Source of the DNA: Bemisia tabaci | Lineage: Eukaryota; Arthropoda; Insecta; Hemiptera; Aleyrodidae | Length of the DNA: 64,000 bases | Reading direction: 5' to 3' | Assembly: GCF_918797505.1 (NCBI RefSeq) | Contig: NC_092797.1 | Span: 38,019,372 to 38,083,371 of the forward strand | Shown: positions 1-11,545 of the stretch, piece after piece | Position numbering within the stretch: position 1 is the first letter of the stretch | Layout: the number at the start of each line of letters is the position of its first letter | Made by a program: the position numbers and the translations under genes | Notes under the pieces: model-generated | What the model saw: only the letters and a program-made list of their open reading frames with translations | What the model was told of the DNA's origin: nothing | The model's database searches: none

Positions 1-258
1 AAAATAAAATAAAATAAAATAAAATAAAATAAAATAAAATAAAATAAAATAAAATAAAATAAAATAAAATAAAATAAAATAAAATAAAATAAATAAAATA
101 AAATAAAATAAAATAAAATAAAATAAAATAAAATAAATAAAATAAAATAAAATAAAATAAAATAAAATAAAATAAAATAAAATAAAATAAAATAAAATAA
201 AATAAAATAAAATAAAATAAAATAAAATAAAATGAAATAAAATAAAATAAAATAAATT
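1..258. repeat. (AAAAT)n pentanucleotide microsatellite
   Basis: The window opens in an almost uninterrupted array of AAAAT units, about 50 copies, with a few single-base slips (AAAT near 91 and 135) and one substitution to AAATG near 231. It presumably continues to the left of the window. Simple-sequence DNA; no coding potential. Confidence 0.97.
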
Positions 259-944
259 AATACGAGATGTGGTCCCTTCGAGATGCAAGATGGTTGTGGA
301 AGTCAAGTGCATTTTATACCATTTTTTTAGGGCAGATTTTGATTTGAATAAGATTTCAGCCGTTATTATTTGGAACAGGTATCTTGCTGAGAATTCTCTG
401 ATGCGGATGTGGATTGATGGAACCCTTTGGGTCTCACAGGGGAATCAGCAGTGACTTGTAAGTCCCTCCTCCTCAAATTCACATATTACTACCCCCCCCC
501 CCTCATTATTTTAATTCATATTTTAATAAATGGAACTGAAAAATAATAAAGTTGAAGCCTTCAGCGAATGAAGAAGGCTAGCGATCAATTTTGAAGGGAG
601 GAAGATTTTTGAGATATGGTTGACCTTTGATGTAACTTGTTTCACAGTGAACTTTGCCAGACGTTTTTTCTCTGCAATTTCAATATCTAGCTCCAGTTTA
701 AAATTAATGAGTCGGAGGAAGCGTATAAAGTTTAAACATAAAATTCGTTTTCCTCGAAACCTTTGTCTTACCCCTTAAACAGAGTGAACATGTGTTTTTC
801 GTGTTTATTGATGTGATTGTTGCATATGCGTCGAAACTGAAGGCGAACTTCAAATTGACAAATGTATCAATAGGTTAAATCAATATCAATGCGGGTTTTC
901 CAACCAGACAACTATACGTCTTTCGAGGAATATTTGATGCCTAC

Positions 945-1205
945 AAAGAAACAACTTAAATTGGGACTAAGGCCGCAAAGAATAAAAAGAACACATAAAA
1001 TAAAATGAAAATAACAGGAGTCTCACAATAACAGCGGTGAGGCTCATAGTGGCCTTCTTTCTAATTTTCTTTATTTTTGCCGGCGGTTGAAAATGCGGGT
1101 GTGATCCCTGCGAAACATCCCGGGCTTTTTATTTTATTATATGTGTTCTTTTTAATATTTGCGGCCTTAGTCCCGATTCCCGATTGAAGTTGTTTCCTCG
1201 TCAGT
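945..1205. repeat. Inverted-repeat (MITE-like) element
   Basis: The arm at 945-1005 (containing GGGACTAAGGCCGCAAAGAA) reappears as its reverse complement at about 1125-1200 (TTTGCGGCCTTAGTCCC). The centre is about 110 bp of unique sequence. No coding capacity. No target duplication was identified. The family is unassigned. Confidence 0.6.
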
Positions 1206-1328
1206 GTTTCGGGCCGATTAAGTTGTTTCTTGTATCATTTGATGCCTATGTGGCAGATTGAAGGAAAACTTCAAATGGGCAATTTTTACTAATAGATTTA
1301 CTCATTATCAATTTGCTCTGTCCAAATG

Positions 1329-1830
1329 GAGATGTTGCATGTGTGTGTGGGATTTGCGATTTGACCATTGATTCTTATGTAAAAGTTCGCGAGAAACACG
1401 ATGGTGCCACTGGTTTTCTCTGAAATCATCTCCCAAGCTCAAAAAAAGCTCTCAAAGCGAGGCTAAAATGGAGGGGATATCCCACCCTACCCTGAGAGTC
1501 CACCTCTACATCAAGGCGAACTCTCCATGCAAAGATAGGGAGCAAATACATTGACAAGGTTGCCGTGTTTTCAGTTTTAGAGTCCCCAAATAAAGTGGCA
1601 GCCCTGTCAATGTATTTGCTCCCTATCTTTGCATGGAGAGTTTGTTTTGATGTAGAGGTGGACTCTCAGGGTAGGGTGGGATATCCCCTCCATTATGGCC
1701 TCAACTTGAGAGCTTTTTTTGAGCTTAGGAGATGATTTCAGAGAAAACCAGTGGCACCATCGTGCTTCTCGCGAACTTTTACATGAGAATCAATGGTCAA
1801 ATGGCAAATCCCTCACACATGCAATATCTC
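1329..1830. repeat. Long inverted repeat, about 500 bp (foldback element)
   Basis: Two arms of roughly 230 bp face each other. The left arm contains GGAGGGGATATCCCACCC, ACCATCG-type and GGAGAGTT-type blocks that all recur inverted on the right. The spacer near 1565-1600 is short. A diverged relative lies at 8774-10190, where it has been split by another insertion. There is no open reading frame, so it is a non-autonomous foldback or MITE. Confidence 0.75.
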
Positions 1831-2353
1831 AATTCGCGGAGCTAGATACCGGGAACGGTTCATACCTCCCGCCAGGTTTTTGCTAATACGGCAAAACTGA
1901 AACACTAACTTCGAATGGACTGTATCGACCTGCAGTGGGCTCATAACATCGTCTATCGGTTGAATCAATGCTGATCGACCGAAACAAATTATAAGTTTCT
2001 AAACAAACTATTTATTCGGTTTATTGGCGCTTCTCCATAGATTTGTTGCCTGTGCGCTGGGATCGAAGACGAACTTCGAGAGAATGATATCTACCCGTAG
2101 AATTACACATCGTTTATTGGTTCACATAACTCCCTCATTTTAATATTTATAGTTGTGCAAAATGAAACTATAAATACTGAACAGACCTGTACAAGGTAAA
2201 AGCCAAAACTTTATACAAGAATCTAAAGTTTGTTGGTTTTTTTTTTAAAATATTTTTTTGTAGTTTTGTGTAACTTTCTCTCTTCGTACATAGTTGTTGT
2301 GTATATTTAAGTTAAATAAGAGAAATTAACCACCAAAAAACGTGGCTCAAACA

Positions 2354-2614
2354 CAACAAGGAGGTAAAACAGTGCTGGGTCCACACTATTTTGCGGGGAG
2401 AACAAGGCCAAAATGTTAAAAAATTTCAATTACAGTATAAAACGTTGAGTTCTAATGAGTACCAGTACAAGACTCGCCCACTTCATTCTTGTTCTGGTAG
2501 GTACTCATTTAGAGCTCAACATTTTTGACTCTGATTGGAATTTTTAAATTTTTCGGTCTTGTTTTCCCCGCAAATTAGCGAGGACCCTGCATGCTTTATT
2601 TTACTACCTTGTTT
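2354..2614. repeat. MITE, 'AACAAGG...GCTGGGTCCACAC' family, copy 1
   Basis: The terminal arms (ACAAGGAGGTAAAACAGTGC, then GGTCCACAC and GCGGGGAGAACAAGGCC) recur inverted at 2555-2614. Two better-preserved copies lie at 29533-29764 and 62640-62862. The middle is itself palindromic (TGAGTACCAG / CTGGTAGGTACTCA). Non-coding. Confidence 0.8.
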
Positions 2615-2711
2615 AAGATATATATTTGGAATACTGCAGAGACCGTATACAAAATTACTTTTAAGCTAGTGCTATGTCTAAATTCTATAGGTTATTTGTC
2701 CATTTATATAC

Positions 2712-2714
<3 letters not shown>

Positions 2715-2744
<30 letters not shown>
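2715..2744. repeat. Poly(A) tract
   Basis: Uninterrupted run of about 30 A on the + strand. It could be a retroposon tail, but no recognisable 3' end precedes it. Confidence 0.9.
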
Positions 2745-2746
<2 letters not shown>

Positions 2747-3394
2747 TTTTACCGTGCACTCTCTGAATAACTGAAAAAGTTATAAGAGGGAAAAGAACAA
2801 GAACAAGAGGTAGAAGAAGAAGGAAAAAAAATGGAGCAATAGTGTATTAAGAAAACGCAAACAGTACTTCCGGCAGTTTTGATTATTCTAATATTCAACG
2901 TGAGGTAGAGGAAAACAAATTTGTCCTACTTTTTCAGATTTGCTTTACGAGCTCAAATGCTGGCGTTATAAAAGAGTCGTTAGGGACAATACAACTCAGC
3001 TTCCAGACTTTTCTCGGAGAGCAGGAACAAGACCTCGCGAGACAGAGCTCGTAAAAAAGCTGCGAGTGAAGCTGTGAGGTGATGTAATGAGTAGATTTTC
3101 ACGCGCTGAATATTTCAATTCGCGGAGTGAGGGCTGAGGGCTCCGGCTCTGAGCTTTCCCGGCCTCCGAGTGGGAATTCGGAGCGATTTTCCACTGATAT
3201 TTTCTTCGTCAACATTTCATGCTGGCCTAAATTTCAGTAGCGTAAATTTAGCTTTGCGTACTTGCCGAATTGAAAGCAATAATTATTTTCAATTTATTTA
3301 ATAAAGTCGGTTTTCTCACGCACTGGGCATATTTTGTGGCTGAAGTGAAGTAGTAGCAAACATATTGATTTTCATCTTCAATACTCCGAAAATG

Positions 3395-3640
3395 CCGTAT
3401 GAACTATCGAGAGTTGCGAAATTTTTGCCCTTAAAATTTTAATTTTTAAGGAGAGTCATGAATATTTTCTCTTGAAATTTTCAAGCATTTTAGAATCTTA
3501 TAAGAAATAAAATTCTCTAGAAAATACGAAGAAAAATATTCACAAACTTTCTTGAAAACTCATCCTTTATTGAAGGACATTTGGCAACATCTAAAGGCTC
3601 ATACGGCGTTCTTCCTTCGCACGGTAGAATAGTGCATCCA
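3395..3640. repeat. Dispersed repeat related to 31086-31331
   Basis: The right end (GGCTCATACGGCGTTCTTCC then GCACGGTAG) and the interior (ATTTTCTCTTGAAATTTTC, AAATTCTCTAGAAAATACG) match the better-preserved inverted-repeat element at 31086-31331. A third, shorter relative is near 8340-8400. The left terminus is degraded. Confidence 0.6.
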
Positions 3641-4499
3641 TGATTCAAGTTGAAAAATGCGTACCTCCGATTGAAACGTTGCAAATCTCCTTTCGTTTTA
3701 AAGCAACTGACCAAAACAATTTTTACTGAGGAAATTAATTAACTAAACTAATGTAAGAAAAGTTTTCGAGGATTTTCCTCTGTTTTTTGTAAGAATTCAC
3801 TTTTTGGGTATATTTTAGTTGTGTCATTTTAAATTGAAATATAATTGGAAATTTTGAGTTGGTGCAATTGAGATACGTTGTATTTAGAACATTAAATATA
3901 TTAACTTCCATCATTCGCATTACGCTTGTTTATTGTTCTTAGAGTGCTCAGCGTGTTCTAGAGTGGCTTTAGTTAAAGGAAATTACATGAAAAATTTCAT
4001 CATTATAAAATTGAAAGACAGAGAAATAGCGCCTCTCTATTATATAACTAGGACTATATAACGACTAATAAAACTAATACAGAACGTTGCATCGAGTAGT
4101 TGATTTTTAATCGACCAATTATCTAGCGGCTCTGCTATTTAAATCGCCTATTTTCGACCTTCTATGCTTTTTCTGATCCAAAGTCAATGTATTTGTATTT
4201 TTAACGGAGATAATTTATTTTATAATTGTATATTTTTTTATCCCAATTTGTATATTACATATTATATTGCTACATATAGTCAAGTATCTAACACTGACAA
4301 GAGTTTAGACAGCCTTTAACTCTTAGATGCCCAGGTCGGGTCAAATTGACCCAATTCCTCTTCCAGGGGCTTTCTGGTGCCGGTACATACGAGCTTTACG
4401 TAGATATACGTCCAAATATGCATCCAAAACAAAGAATTAGATATCAAATTAAAAGAAAAAGAACATTGAGTGTGAACGCTCCCGAAGTCAGGAGGTACG

Positions 4500-4955
4500 T
4501 ATTTGGACCTAATTTTTTAACTTTTCTGATGAAGCTGAGCGACACTTCATTGGCATCATAGCGCGGAGCATTACGAGTTCACGCCTCGCTTCATCGCGCC
4601 TTCAATTTTGCAGACGCAACACGGACATCCATCAGGCACGAATAGTTGTATTTTTGCGCCGTCATTAACGCACGTCGCTTCTCCCTTATTATTTTTCCAT
4701 GTTGTGCTAGGTCCGTTTGTTTTATTTGTGGCGGTGCTCCAAGGGCTACGTGAGGAGCCCAGCCCATAAGATAGGAAAAACGTAATCGGGACCAGTTTTT
4801 TAACTTCTCTCCCGAATCTCTCGACACCCCATAGGCAGCATAAAGTGAATCATTGCGACTTTACGCCATGCGCTGTCGCGCCTTCAATTTTGCAGATGCA
4901 AGACGGATATCCACCAGGCACGAATAGTTGTATCTCAACGCCGTCAAAATGTATG
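4500..4955. repeat. Degenerate direct repeat, period about 285 bp
   Basis: The block at 4507-4670 (CGCGCCTTCAATTTTGCAGA, GGCACGAATAGTTGTAT) recurs at 4790-4950 in the same orientation with about 20% difference by eye. The pair is bracketed by two motifs containing GGTCAAATTGAC (4337 and 5192), which may be the ends of a parent element. Confidence 0.65.
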
Positions 4956-6097
4956 CTACTTCTGACATTTGAGAAAGGTTAAGGTTAAGTTTGCTCAAAA
5001 TATACTACGATGTGCCCAAATCGATAACCATTTAAGAAAGAGAGAGAGAGAAAAAAAAATTAAAAACATGTTCAGAGGTCTCTCAAGCGCCTTAAAGGGC
5101 GCACGTCAAAAAATTGGTATTGGTATTTTGGCGAGAGTTGTGTTGTGTCAGGGACCTCTTCTTTTATGACTATCCCTAAGATTCCCAAGCCAGGTCAAAT
5201 TGACGCGATAAATCTCCTCTGATGGAGTTGCATAAGGTGAATGAGGAGGAGAAGATGAGAGAGCACCAGAATATTACCAATAAGGTGAAAAACTAAATGA
5301 TTGTCATTCTTATCTTCTAAAATATAGAAATAACATAGATAATACTTTAAAAACTTTATGAATTCATTTATAAATACGGATCAATTTTACCCTTCTTAGA
5401 ATTTTCCGTATAAAAAAGTCTTGGACATTTAAGGGTTAGACATTGACAACAATGCATGAAAATAAAAAACATAAAGGGGGAAAAAACAAAAAAACGGAGA
5501 GACGGATGAAAATATTTCGTGGAAAACGGACATTGCTCAGAATGCATTTTATGCATTCCGGGCTCTTTACACTGGTGCATTGGCAGGACAGCATTCCATC
5601 CTTCTTTGATCTTTATCGTTGATTCTCACTTGATTCTTGTAAATGGAAGTTTACAATATATATTGTCAGAGCTATATACTTGCGAATTTAAATGAAATTT
5701 TAAGCACAAAATATAATTGAAATTTCGAGAGTGGCAATCAAAGATCACTGTTGGATGTCTAATAGAAGGGCTTAGGAAGACTCAGGTGACTCTGAGCTTT
5801 CTTAAAGTTTAGAGCTCCTGAAAAACGAGTGGTTGACCACACTCAGGCCACCATCACATCATCCACCCCGCAGTTTTATACTGATGCATCTTTTCATTAT
5901 GATGGTTTGTTGAGCGAAATATTAACAAATAAAACCTGATGTGACAAAATGTTTCACAATTTGCTCTAAAATTGGCATTATTAGCATATTGTAAAATAAA
6001 AAAAAAAACCCCTGACCAAGTACCTCATCGATTATTACTATAGGCAAAAATAGTGTTGATCCACAAAAACAACGTCGTTTTTCTGAGGCGATTTCCA

Positions 6098-6228
6098 CAA
6101 GTTGGTAACACTGGTAATGCTCTATTCAAATACATTTTATAAATTGATTCCAGGTGAGACAGGCTGTCACGCCTAGAATCGGTTGTTTAACATACATTAA
6201 AATTGAGGAGACACAGTGTTGCCAACTT
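6098..6228. repeat. Small inverted-repeat element
   Basis: CAAGTTGGTAACACTGG at the left end pairs with CAGTGTTGCCAACTT at the right end. The interior contains AGGCTGTCACGCCTAGAATC; a related interior occurs near 21610. About 130 bp, non-coding. Confidence 0.6.
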
Positions 6229-6794
6229 AAAAGAATTGTCTTTGCTTAGCTTGGCTATCCAGAAGAAGCGGGCCTATCTCATACACCCACTTAGCGCGCG
6301 CCAAGAGGTCTGGAATACAATGGTTTTTTTTTTATTTTTATTTTCTTCAATTGATATTTTATGATGTGGTGTATGTGAAAATTCCAAGGAGAAATATCAC
6401 GATGTTTTTTCAAAAATAAATCTTTTACACGAAGATATTTTGCAACATTTAACTGTTCTTCCTTGCCATCGCAGCATCCAAGCACTGTGCTTTTCTTCAC
6501 GAGGGCAGCGCAGGATTACATCAGATAAACTATTCGGATGAAACTGGTGTAGCAGCCTATTGACTGCTGATGAAAATTTTTATTCATAGATACGGTGTCA
6601 AGCAAGCCAATTTTCATAGGAGACTCAGAGATTTGAGTCTTAAGACGTAAGAACTTATCCTCATTACCGCGGGAGTTTCAAAAAGCATAGAGTTGTATGT
6701 ACGAGAGAACCCATCTGAGATTAAGGTTGCGTCTTAACGACAAGAGGAGCGACGATAATAGCTCTCGGGTTCCACTCTCTAGAGCCCTCAAGAT

Positions 6795-6959
6795 CAGTGG
6801 TGTGGCGTGCTTTGAGATATATCGATTGTTATACCATTCAAACCTATGGAAAAGGATCGATAAACAGGGTGTTCGCAGCGAACACCTTAATAATCGATTC
6901 TTTACCATAGGTTTAAATGGCATAACAATCGATACATCGCCATTCACGCCACGCCACTG
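6795..6959. mobile_element. hAT-like MITE (CAGTGGYGTGGCGTG termini), copy 1
   Basis: A 165-bp inverted repeat beginning CAGTGGTGTGGCGTG and ending CACGCCACGCCACTG. It is flanked by an exact 8-bp duplication CTCAAGAT (6787-6794 and 6960-6967). CAG-type termini with an 8-bp duplication are the established signature of the hAT superfamily. No transposase, so non-autonomous. The arms contain an AATCGATT-like block and the loop contains GTTCGCAGCGAAC. Confidence 0.85.
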
Positions 6960-7001
6960 CTCAAGATCAAGACCGAACTATATCAGGCGATCTGTGCCCT
7001 G

Positions 7002-7165
7002 CAGTGGCGTGGCGTGCTTTGCGATATAACGATCGATTTGCCATTAAAGCCCATGAAAAAGGATCGAGAAACAAAGTGTTTGCAACGAACACCTTAATAA
7101 TCGATTCTTTACTATAGCTTCAAATGAGGAAATATCGATAATCAACCATTTATGCCTCGCCTCTG
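7002..7165. mobile_element. hAT-like MITE, copy 2 (diverged)
   Basis: It starts CAGTGGCGTGGCGTGC and ends GCCTCGCCTCTG, with the same order of internal blocks as 6795-6959, in direct orientation 42 bp after it. No 8-bp flanking duplication could be found, so it is older or its flanks have mutated. Confidence 0.8.
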
Positions 7166-7995
7166 GACCACCATACTGTGCTGAGGGATAACGCCTCATA
7201 AACCTTCAAATATTGCCTAACTTCCTCTAATTGAACATTTTTGGAGTGAGTGCATAAAGAGTTTTCGTCGATATTTTCACGTAAGAGTTAGATTTAACGG
7301 GACTATTGTATGCAAGACATACAGACAAATGTATGGACTATTTAGAGTGATTATGCACAAAAATCAAGATTTGCACGTTCGAAAAGTCTGTGAATCAGTT
7401 TGCCTGCAACTTTTTGCCTAAGCAACACAGGCTCCCGTGTGATCGAACAGTGACAACACTATTGGACGACACGCATACTCGGGACACACTAAAAAAAGCT
7501 TTTTACCAACCTGAAAGTGTTGTTTTAAAGTCATGCCAGTTTTCCTTCAATTTTTAGTGTGGAAAACAAGGGCTCTCAATAAGGGTCGAGTGGTGGTGTC
7601 GTTTTGAAATAGCGTGCTCACTTGGAAAACACTAAAAAAATAGTATTCTACCAAACCGAAAGTGTCGTTTTTAACGGCATGTCAGTTTCCCTACAATGTT
7701 TAATGTATGCATCACAAGCGCCCATATGATCGAATAGTGGTATCAACTCCTGTATACTAGTCAGACAGTCTCTGTCCACAAATTCGTTGAAATTTTCGCG
7801 GGTACCTTTTTTTCGTCATCACCAAACAAATTTGCACAAGGAAGGAGATGTGGGAAAACCTGTCGTAAACAGATATAAAAACAAGCTTGTATAACTGTTT
7901 CGACACGCTTTATTATCAAGAAATTAGGTGAAAGTATCCGCGATCGCGGTAACTCCAGAAATGCGTGTTACAAACCACGCAGATTTTGCGCCAGG

Positions 7996-8158
7996 CATTG
8001 GCGGATCCAGCAACTTGGCAACATCGTATTTTCTCCATTTAAACCTATGGAAATGTATCGACACTTGGAGAGGTTAGGTGCTCCGACAAAAATCGATTGT
8101 TTAGCGTAGGTTTAAATGGAGGAAATCTGGTGTTGCCAAATTGCTGGATCCGCCTCTG
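7996..8158. mobile_element. hAT-like MITE (CATTGGCGGATCCAGCAA termini), copy 1
   Basis: A 163-bp element with termini CATTGGCGGATCCAGCAA and, inverted, CAGAGGCGGATCCAGCAA. An exact 8-bp target duplication GCGCCAGG lies at 7988-7995 and 8159-8166. Interior blocks (TCTCCATTTAAACCTATG and its inverse) match the copy at 47256-47417 and resemble the interior of the 6.8-kb MITE. Non-coding, non-autonomous. Confidence 0.88.
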
Positions 8159-8909
8159 GCGCCAGGTAGCGGATTCGAGGCTTATTTTTTCATGCGTTAA
8201 TCATGAATTTCGGGCTGATTCACCTTTCTTAATTATGTGCATTTATATGCATCCATAAGTGGAGAAAAAAACTCCATTCTATTGCGAGAAAAGTTGTCCA
8301 AAATAATCTAAAAAAAATTTCCTAATTTTCCAGAAAAGTATTTCATGAGTGGAAATTTTGCAACAATCGAGCGTTCATACGCCGTTTTTCATTAGTGTAG
8401 CAGTGCGCTGCTCTAATCTCCGTTTTTCTCCAGTTCCTACCGCGAGTATTGTTCTCTTGGAGGGCGGTAGTGCGGTCAATACTCAAGAGCATAAGTTGCA
8501 GCCTAAACAGGAGCCTCTCTGCATACATGAACCGGTAATCTTATAACCAAGCAGCCAAAGCTAACAGGCTCTTAACCCCGTTCTGCAACGATCTTGCCGC
8601 AAGTAAGCATCCTGTTTTATCGGTGACCGTAGAGCTGGGCTTATTCCAGAAAATTTTATTGTTGTTGAGCATATGTATAAGTGCCTAGGTTTCTGACGAA
8701 CTCTTTTGGTCATTTGAAGTGAGGAAATTCAAAATTTGATAAAAACTACCAGGTATTGCGAAAATAGAGCTCTTGTATGTGTGGGAAGTTTGCGATTTAA
8801 GTATTTTTTCCCCGTGAAATTTCGCAAGGAACACGATGGTGCGACTATGGTTTTTTTCTGAAACGAACTCCAAAACTCAAAAAAAGTTGTCAAAGTTGAG
8901 GCCTATAAT

Positions 8910-9858
8910 CCCTGGTAAAAATTGGCGATAGGAGCTGCGTTTCAAAATACCATAGGAGTTCTCATAGCCGACTGAAGAAGGTGATAGAAAATCATATAGC
9001 TGGCTGTAGAAAGTGGAAAAAAATCATACGGCCGGGCTACACGAAGCGATACAAAATTATACAGCCGGGCTATAGTTCCCATTGCTGGGCTTTATACACT
9101 TTATCGCCTGGCTGTTGCTTTTTCGCCATCGGCTATAAAAGGCTATAAGAAATTATGTAGAAATTCGTGTGCTTTGTAAATCCTTAAGTTTGTACGGGAT
9201 CACCTAAATATTTACAAAACGCACATTATATTTTCCTTTACTACATATTTTTTTTTCATCAACTAAAATGAGAATAATCCATACAGAGTGTGCAAACATT
9301 TCAAAGTTATGAGTTGAAAAACGCTGACTCCACGAGATTAAATACTACCAAGAGCCTAACACAAAGCAGAGCGGCGGCGCACTGGCGCCTACAAACCTAA
9401 CAGGGATACTTCACGCGTTACGCAATGCGTGAAGTATCCCTGTTAGGTTTGTAGGCGCCAGTGCGCGTTTTGCGCTGGCTGCCCGCCCGCCGCGTACCAC
9501 GGCGCTTGTAGCAACTATTTCACACCAGAGGTATTGTACAGTATCATACGAAATTGAAGCGCTCCAACATATTAGGAATGGCAGGCATCCTTCAAAAGTA
9601 CGGAGCTTTACTCGCAAAATAAATCAAATACTACGGCCCAAAAAGAGAGCGGTAGTCAAAAAATGCACTAAGTCCTGGCATCCGTAATTACTAACGTTTA
9701 GCATACACTATATCGCCAGGCTGTTGCTTACTCGCCATCGGCTATAAAAGGCTGTAAGAAATTGTGTTGCCGGCTATAGAAGCTATTGGAAATCTTACAG
9801 CCAGCTGTAGGTCTATGGTATTTGGTAACACAGATTCTACTGCCAATTTTTACCAGGG
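8910..9858. mobile_element. TIR element 'CCCTGGTAAAAATTGGC', copy 1
   Basis: 949 bp starting CCCTGGTAAAAATTGGCGAT and ending with the imperfect inverse GCCAATTTTTACCAGGG. The flanking dinucleotide is AT on both sides. The second copy (50532-51472) is collinear over its whole length. The subterminal region carries many short variants of GGCTATA / CGGCTATAGA / AGCCGGGCTATAG, likely protein-binding repeats. No transposase frame. It contains the 40-bp-arm hairpin at 9377-9466. I cannot assign a superfamily. Confidence 0.85.
9377..9466. repeat. Perfect 40-bp inverted repeat with 10-nt loop
   Basis: Positions 9377-9416 and 9427-9466 are exact reverse complements; the loop is GTTACGCAAT. The arm contains GGCGCCTACAAACCT then AACAGGGATACTTCACGC. 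Homologous hairpins are at 50992-51081, 25882-25963 and 47841-47923. See the finding on paired arm changes. Confidence 0.95.
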
Positions 9859-10389
9859 ATGGAGAGAATAGCCCAAGCTGATCTGAGGGGCCATCAAGTC
9901 AAACTCTCCATGCAAATGATAGGGGGCAAATACATTAGCAGGGTTGCCAGGTTTTCAGTTTAGAAGTCCCCAAACAAAGTGGCAACCCTGTTATAGTATT
10001 TTCTCCCTCTCATTTGCATGGCGAGGTTGACTTGATGTACAGATGGACTCTCAGGATAGCTACAGATATCCCCCTTATTACGGTCTCAACTTTGAGAGTT
10101 ATTCTTGAGTTTTGGAGTTTTTTTCAGAGAAAATATTTTTCACAAAATTTTACACAGGAATCAAGACTTGAATCTCAAATTCCTGACACTGCAAGAGCGC
10201 AATACTGGTCGCTTTTTATTTAACTGAAATCGGGAAATGGGAGCCACACCCTCGGTGACACTATAAAATTAAATCTCTCTCTTTCCCTTTTTTTCGTTTT
10301 TATCTCTCGTTCGTATCTGGCTGTCTTACTTTTTCTTCTTTTTTTTCGTCGTTTGTTCGCTCCTCTCAATTAAGTGTTGGTTATGCAGA

Positions 10390-10690
10390 TGAGGAATAAG
10401 TTCAGGAATGAATCGAAGAAATAGAGAAAGCAGAAGCAGAAACAGAGGAAGAAAGAGAAGGAAAATAAGATGTAAATGAATTAAATGAATGGATAGAAGA
10501 ATCCGAATGAGGAAATATGAAAAGGACGAGAGAGAAGAAAAAGAAGATCTGGGAGAAGAAAATTTGTTTTTCCACTCGTCTTTTTCTTCCTCGATCTTTC
10601 TCCTTTTCCTTCCTCAGAATTACTTCCCCTCCTTCTTTTTAATTCCTCCTCTCTCTCATATTCTTCTTCCTCTTCCTCCTATTTTCTCCT
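10390..10690. repeat. Purine tract followed by pyrimidine tract
   Basis: About 170 bp dominated by A/G (GAGGAAGAAAGAGAAGG type) switches near 10565 to about 120 bp dominated by C/T (CCTCCTTCTTTTTAATTCC). The overlapping frames encode only low-complexity Glu/Lys or Ser/Phe runs, so I do not call a gene. Confidence 0.75.
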
Positions 10691-10701
10691 AATTTTTAAT
10701 G

Positions 10702-10926
10702 CACTGGAAAAAAAACCGCTTGGATCTAGAGTCCAGACTCTTGAAAACAATGACAAGAAAAAATACTCTTGATTTAATCGGATTTTTGCTTAAATCAAGA
10801 ACCCAGTCTCTTAAATTAAGCGGATTTCCTTCTGATTCAAGTAAAAATCCGATTGAATCAAGAGTATTTTTTCTTGTCATTGTTTTCAAGAGTCTGGACT
10901 CTAGATCCAATGTCTTTTTTCCAGTG
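10702..10926. mobile_element. Palindromic MITE (CACTGGAAAA...GATCTAGAGTCCAGACTC), copy 1
   Basis: A 225-bp near-palindrome from CACTGGAAAAAAAA to TTTTTTCCAGTG. The arms carry GGATCTAGAGTCCAGACTC and AAATACTCTTGATT and their inverses; the centre is AATTAAGCGGATTT-like. Four further copies lie at 14105, 18223, 18483 and 23817. Small frames read through it are artefacts of the palindrome. Confidence 0.92.
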
Positions 10927-11039
10927 TGCGTTAGGTAAAAAAAAAAAAAAATAAATAAAAAGAAAAAACCGAGTCGGTCAGACCAGAGTTAAAAATTCAA
11001 CATCCCCCATCAACGAGTCTAACCAGGGTCGGAGCCGGC

Positions 11040-11545
11040 ATCAATTTTTAAAGTTGGCGCGCTCGAGACGGAAGTGCCGCCATCTGTTGATTTCCTGCGG
11101 AAGCACCGAGGGCGAAGGCGGAGAACGGGACGGGCTGGCGGTGCGGTGCGGCGGGTAGGCTATCGATCGCGGCGAGGCTCACAAGTCCCCGTGCCGTCTC
11201 GACGTGGGGCGATCTCCACCGAAAACAGACTCGCAAACGCCTCCTTGCCACCGACACACCGCGCTTCATCCCTCCAGATCAGTTCCCTCCGCGAGTTCAA
11301 AAATTCGCCAGTGTTACATAGACCAGGATCCACGCCAATTCGCATTATACCGGGGGTGTTGTCGCTATCGCTATGCACAGTATGTATTTGAAAAAGGTGT
11401 GCTACAATTTCAAAATCCGACTTTTGCGGAGGCTACACGTGACGATTAAAATCACCCGTAGGCGCCGAGCATCGAGGATCTGAGGAGTGACTCTCGGGTT
11501 AAGTCGAGTGCCAGCCGAGTGTTTTCATTAGTTTCCCGGAACCAG
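11040..11545 (+). promoter_or_regulatory. CpG-rich block, possible promoter and 5' untranslated exon of the syntrophin gene
   Basis: The base composition rises sharply above the AT-rich surroundings and CpG is frequent (GCGGTGCGGTGCGGCGGG near 11138). The block ends in ACCAG|GTACTT at 11545/11546, a plausible splice donor. The first coding exon at 17444 starts with an acceptor followed by only four bases before its ATG, so an upstream non-coding exon must exist; this is the best candidate within reach. No TATA box is evident. This is inference and needs transcript evidence. Confidence 0.35.

Larger units (their letters stand above)
8774..10190. repeat. Foldback element related to 1329-1830, split by a later insertion
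   Basis: The left part (8774-8909: GTATGTGTGGGAAGTTTGC, ACACGATGGTGCGAC) and right part (9859-10190: CAAACTCTCCATGCAAATGA, its inverse, GGTCTCAACTTTGAGAG) correspond block by block to 1329-1830. The 949-bp element at 8910-9858 sits precisely between them with an AT duplication. This gives a relative age: the foldback was there first. Confidence 0.7.
259..11039. other. Gene-free, repeat-rich 5' flanking region
   Basis: No open frame here shows protein-family similarity or splice-bounded coding character. The longest frames (around 6.7-7.0 kb and 11.1 kb) fall inside inverted repeats or CpG-rich DNA. The stretch is a mosaic of the inverted-repeat elements listed separately, homopolymer runs and unassigned AT-rich sequence (for example 259-944, 1831-2353, 5210-6097 and 7166-7987, where I see nothing). 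Confidence 0.7.
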
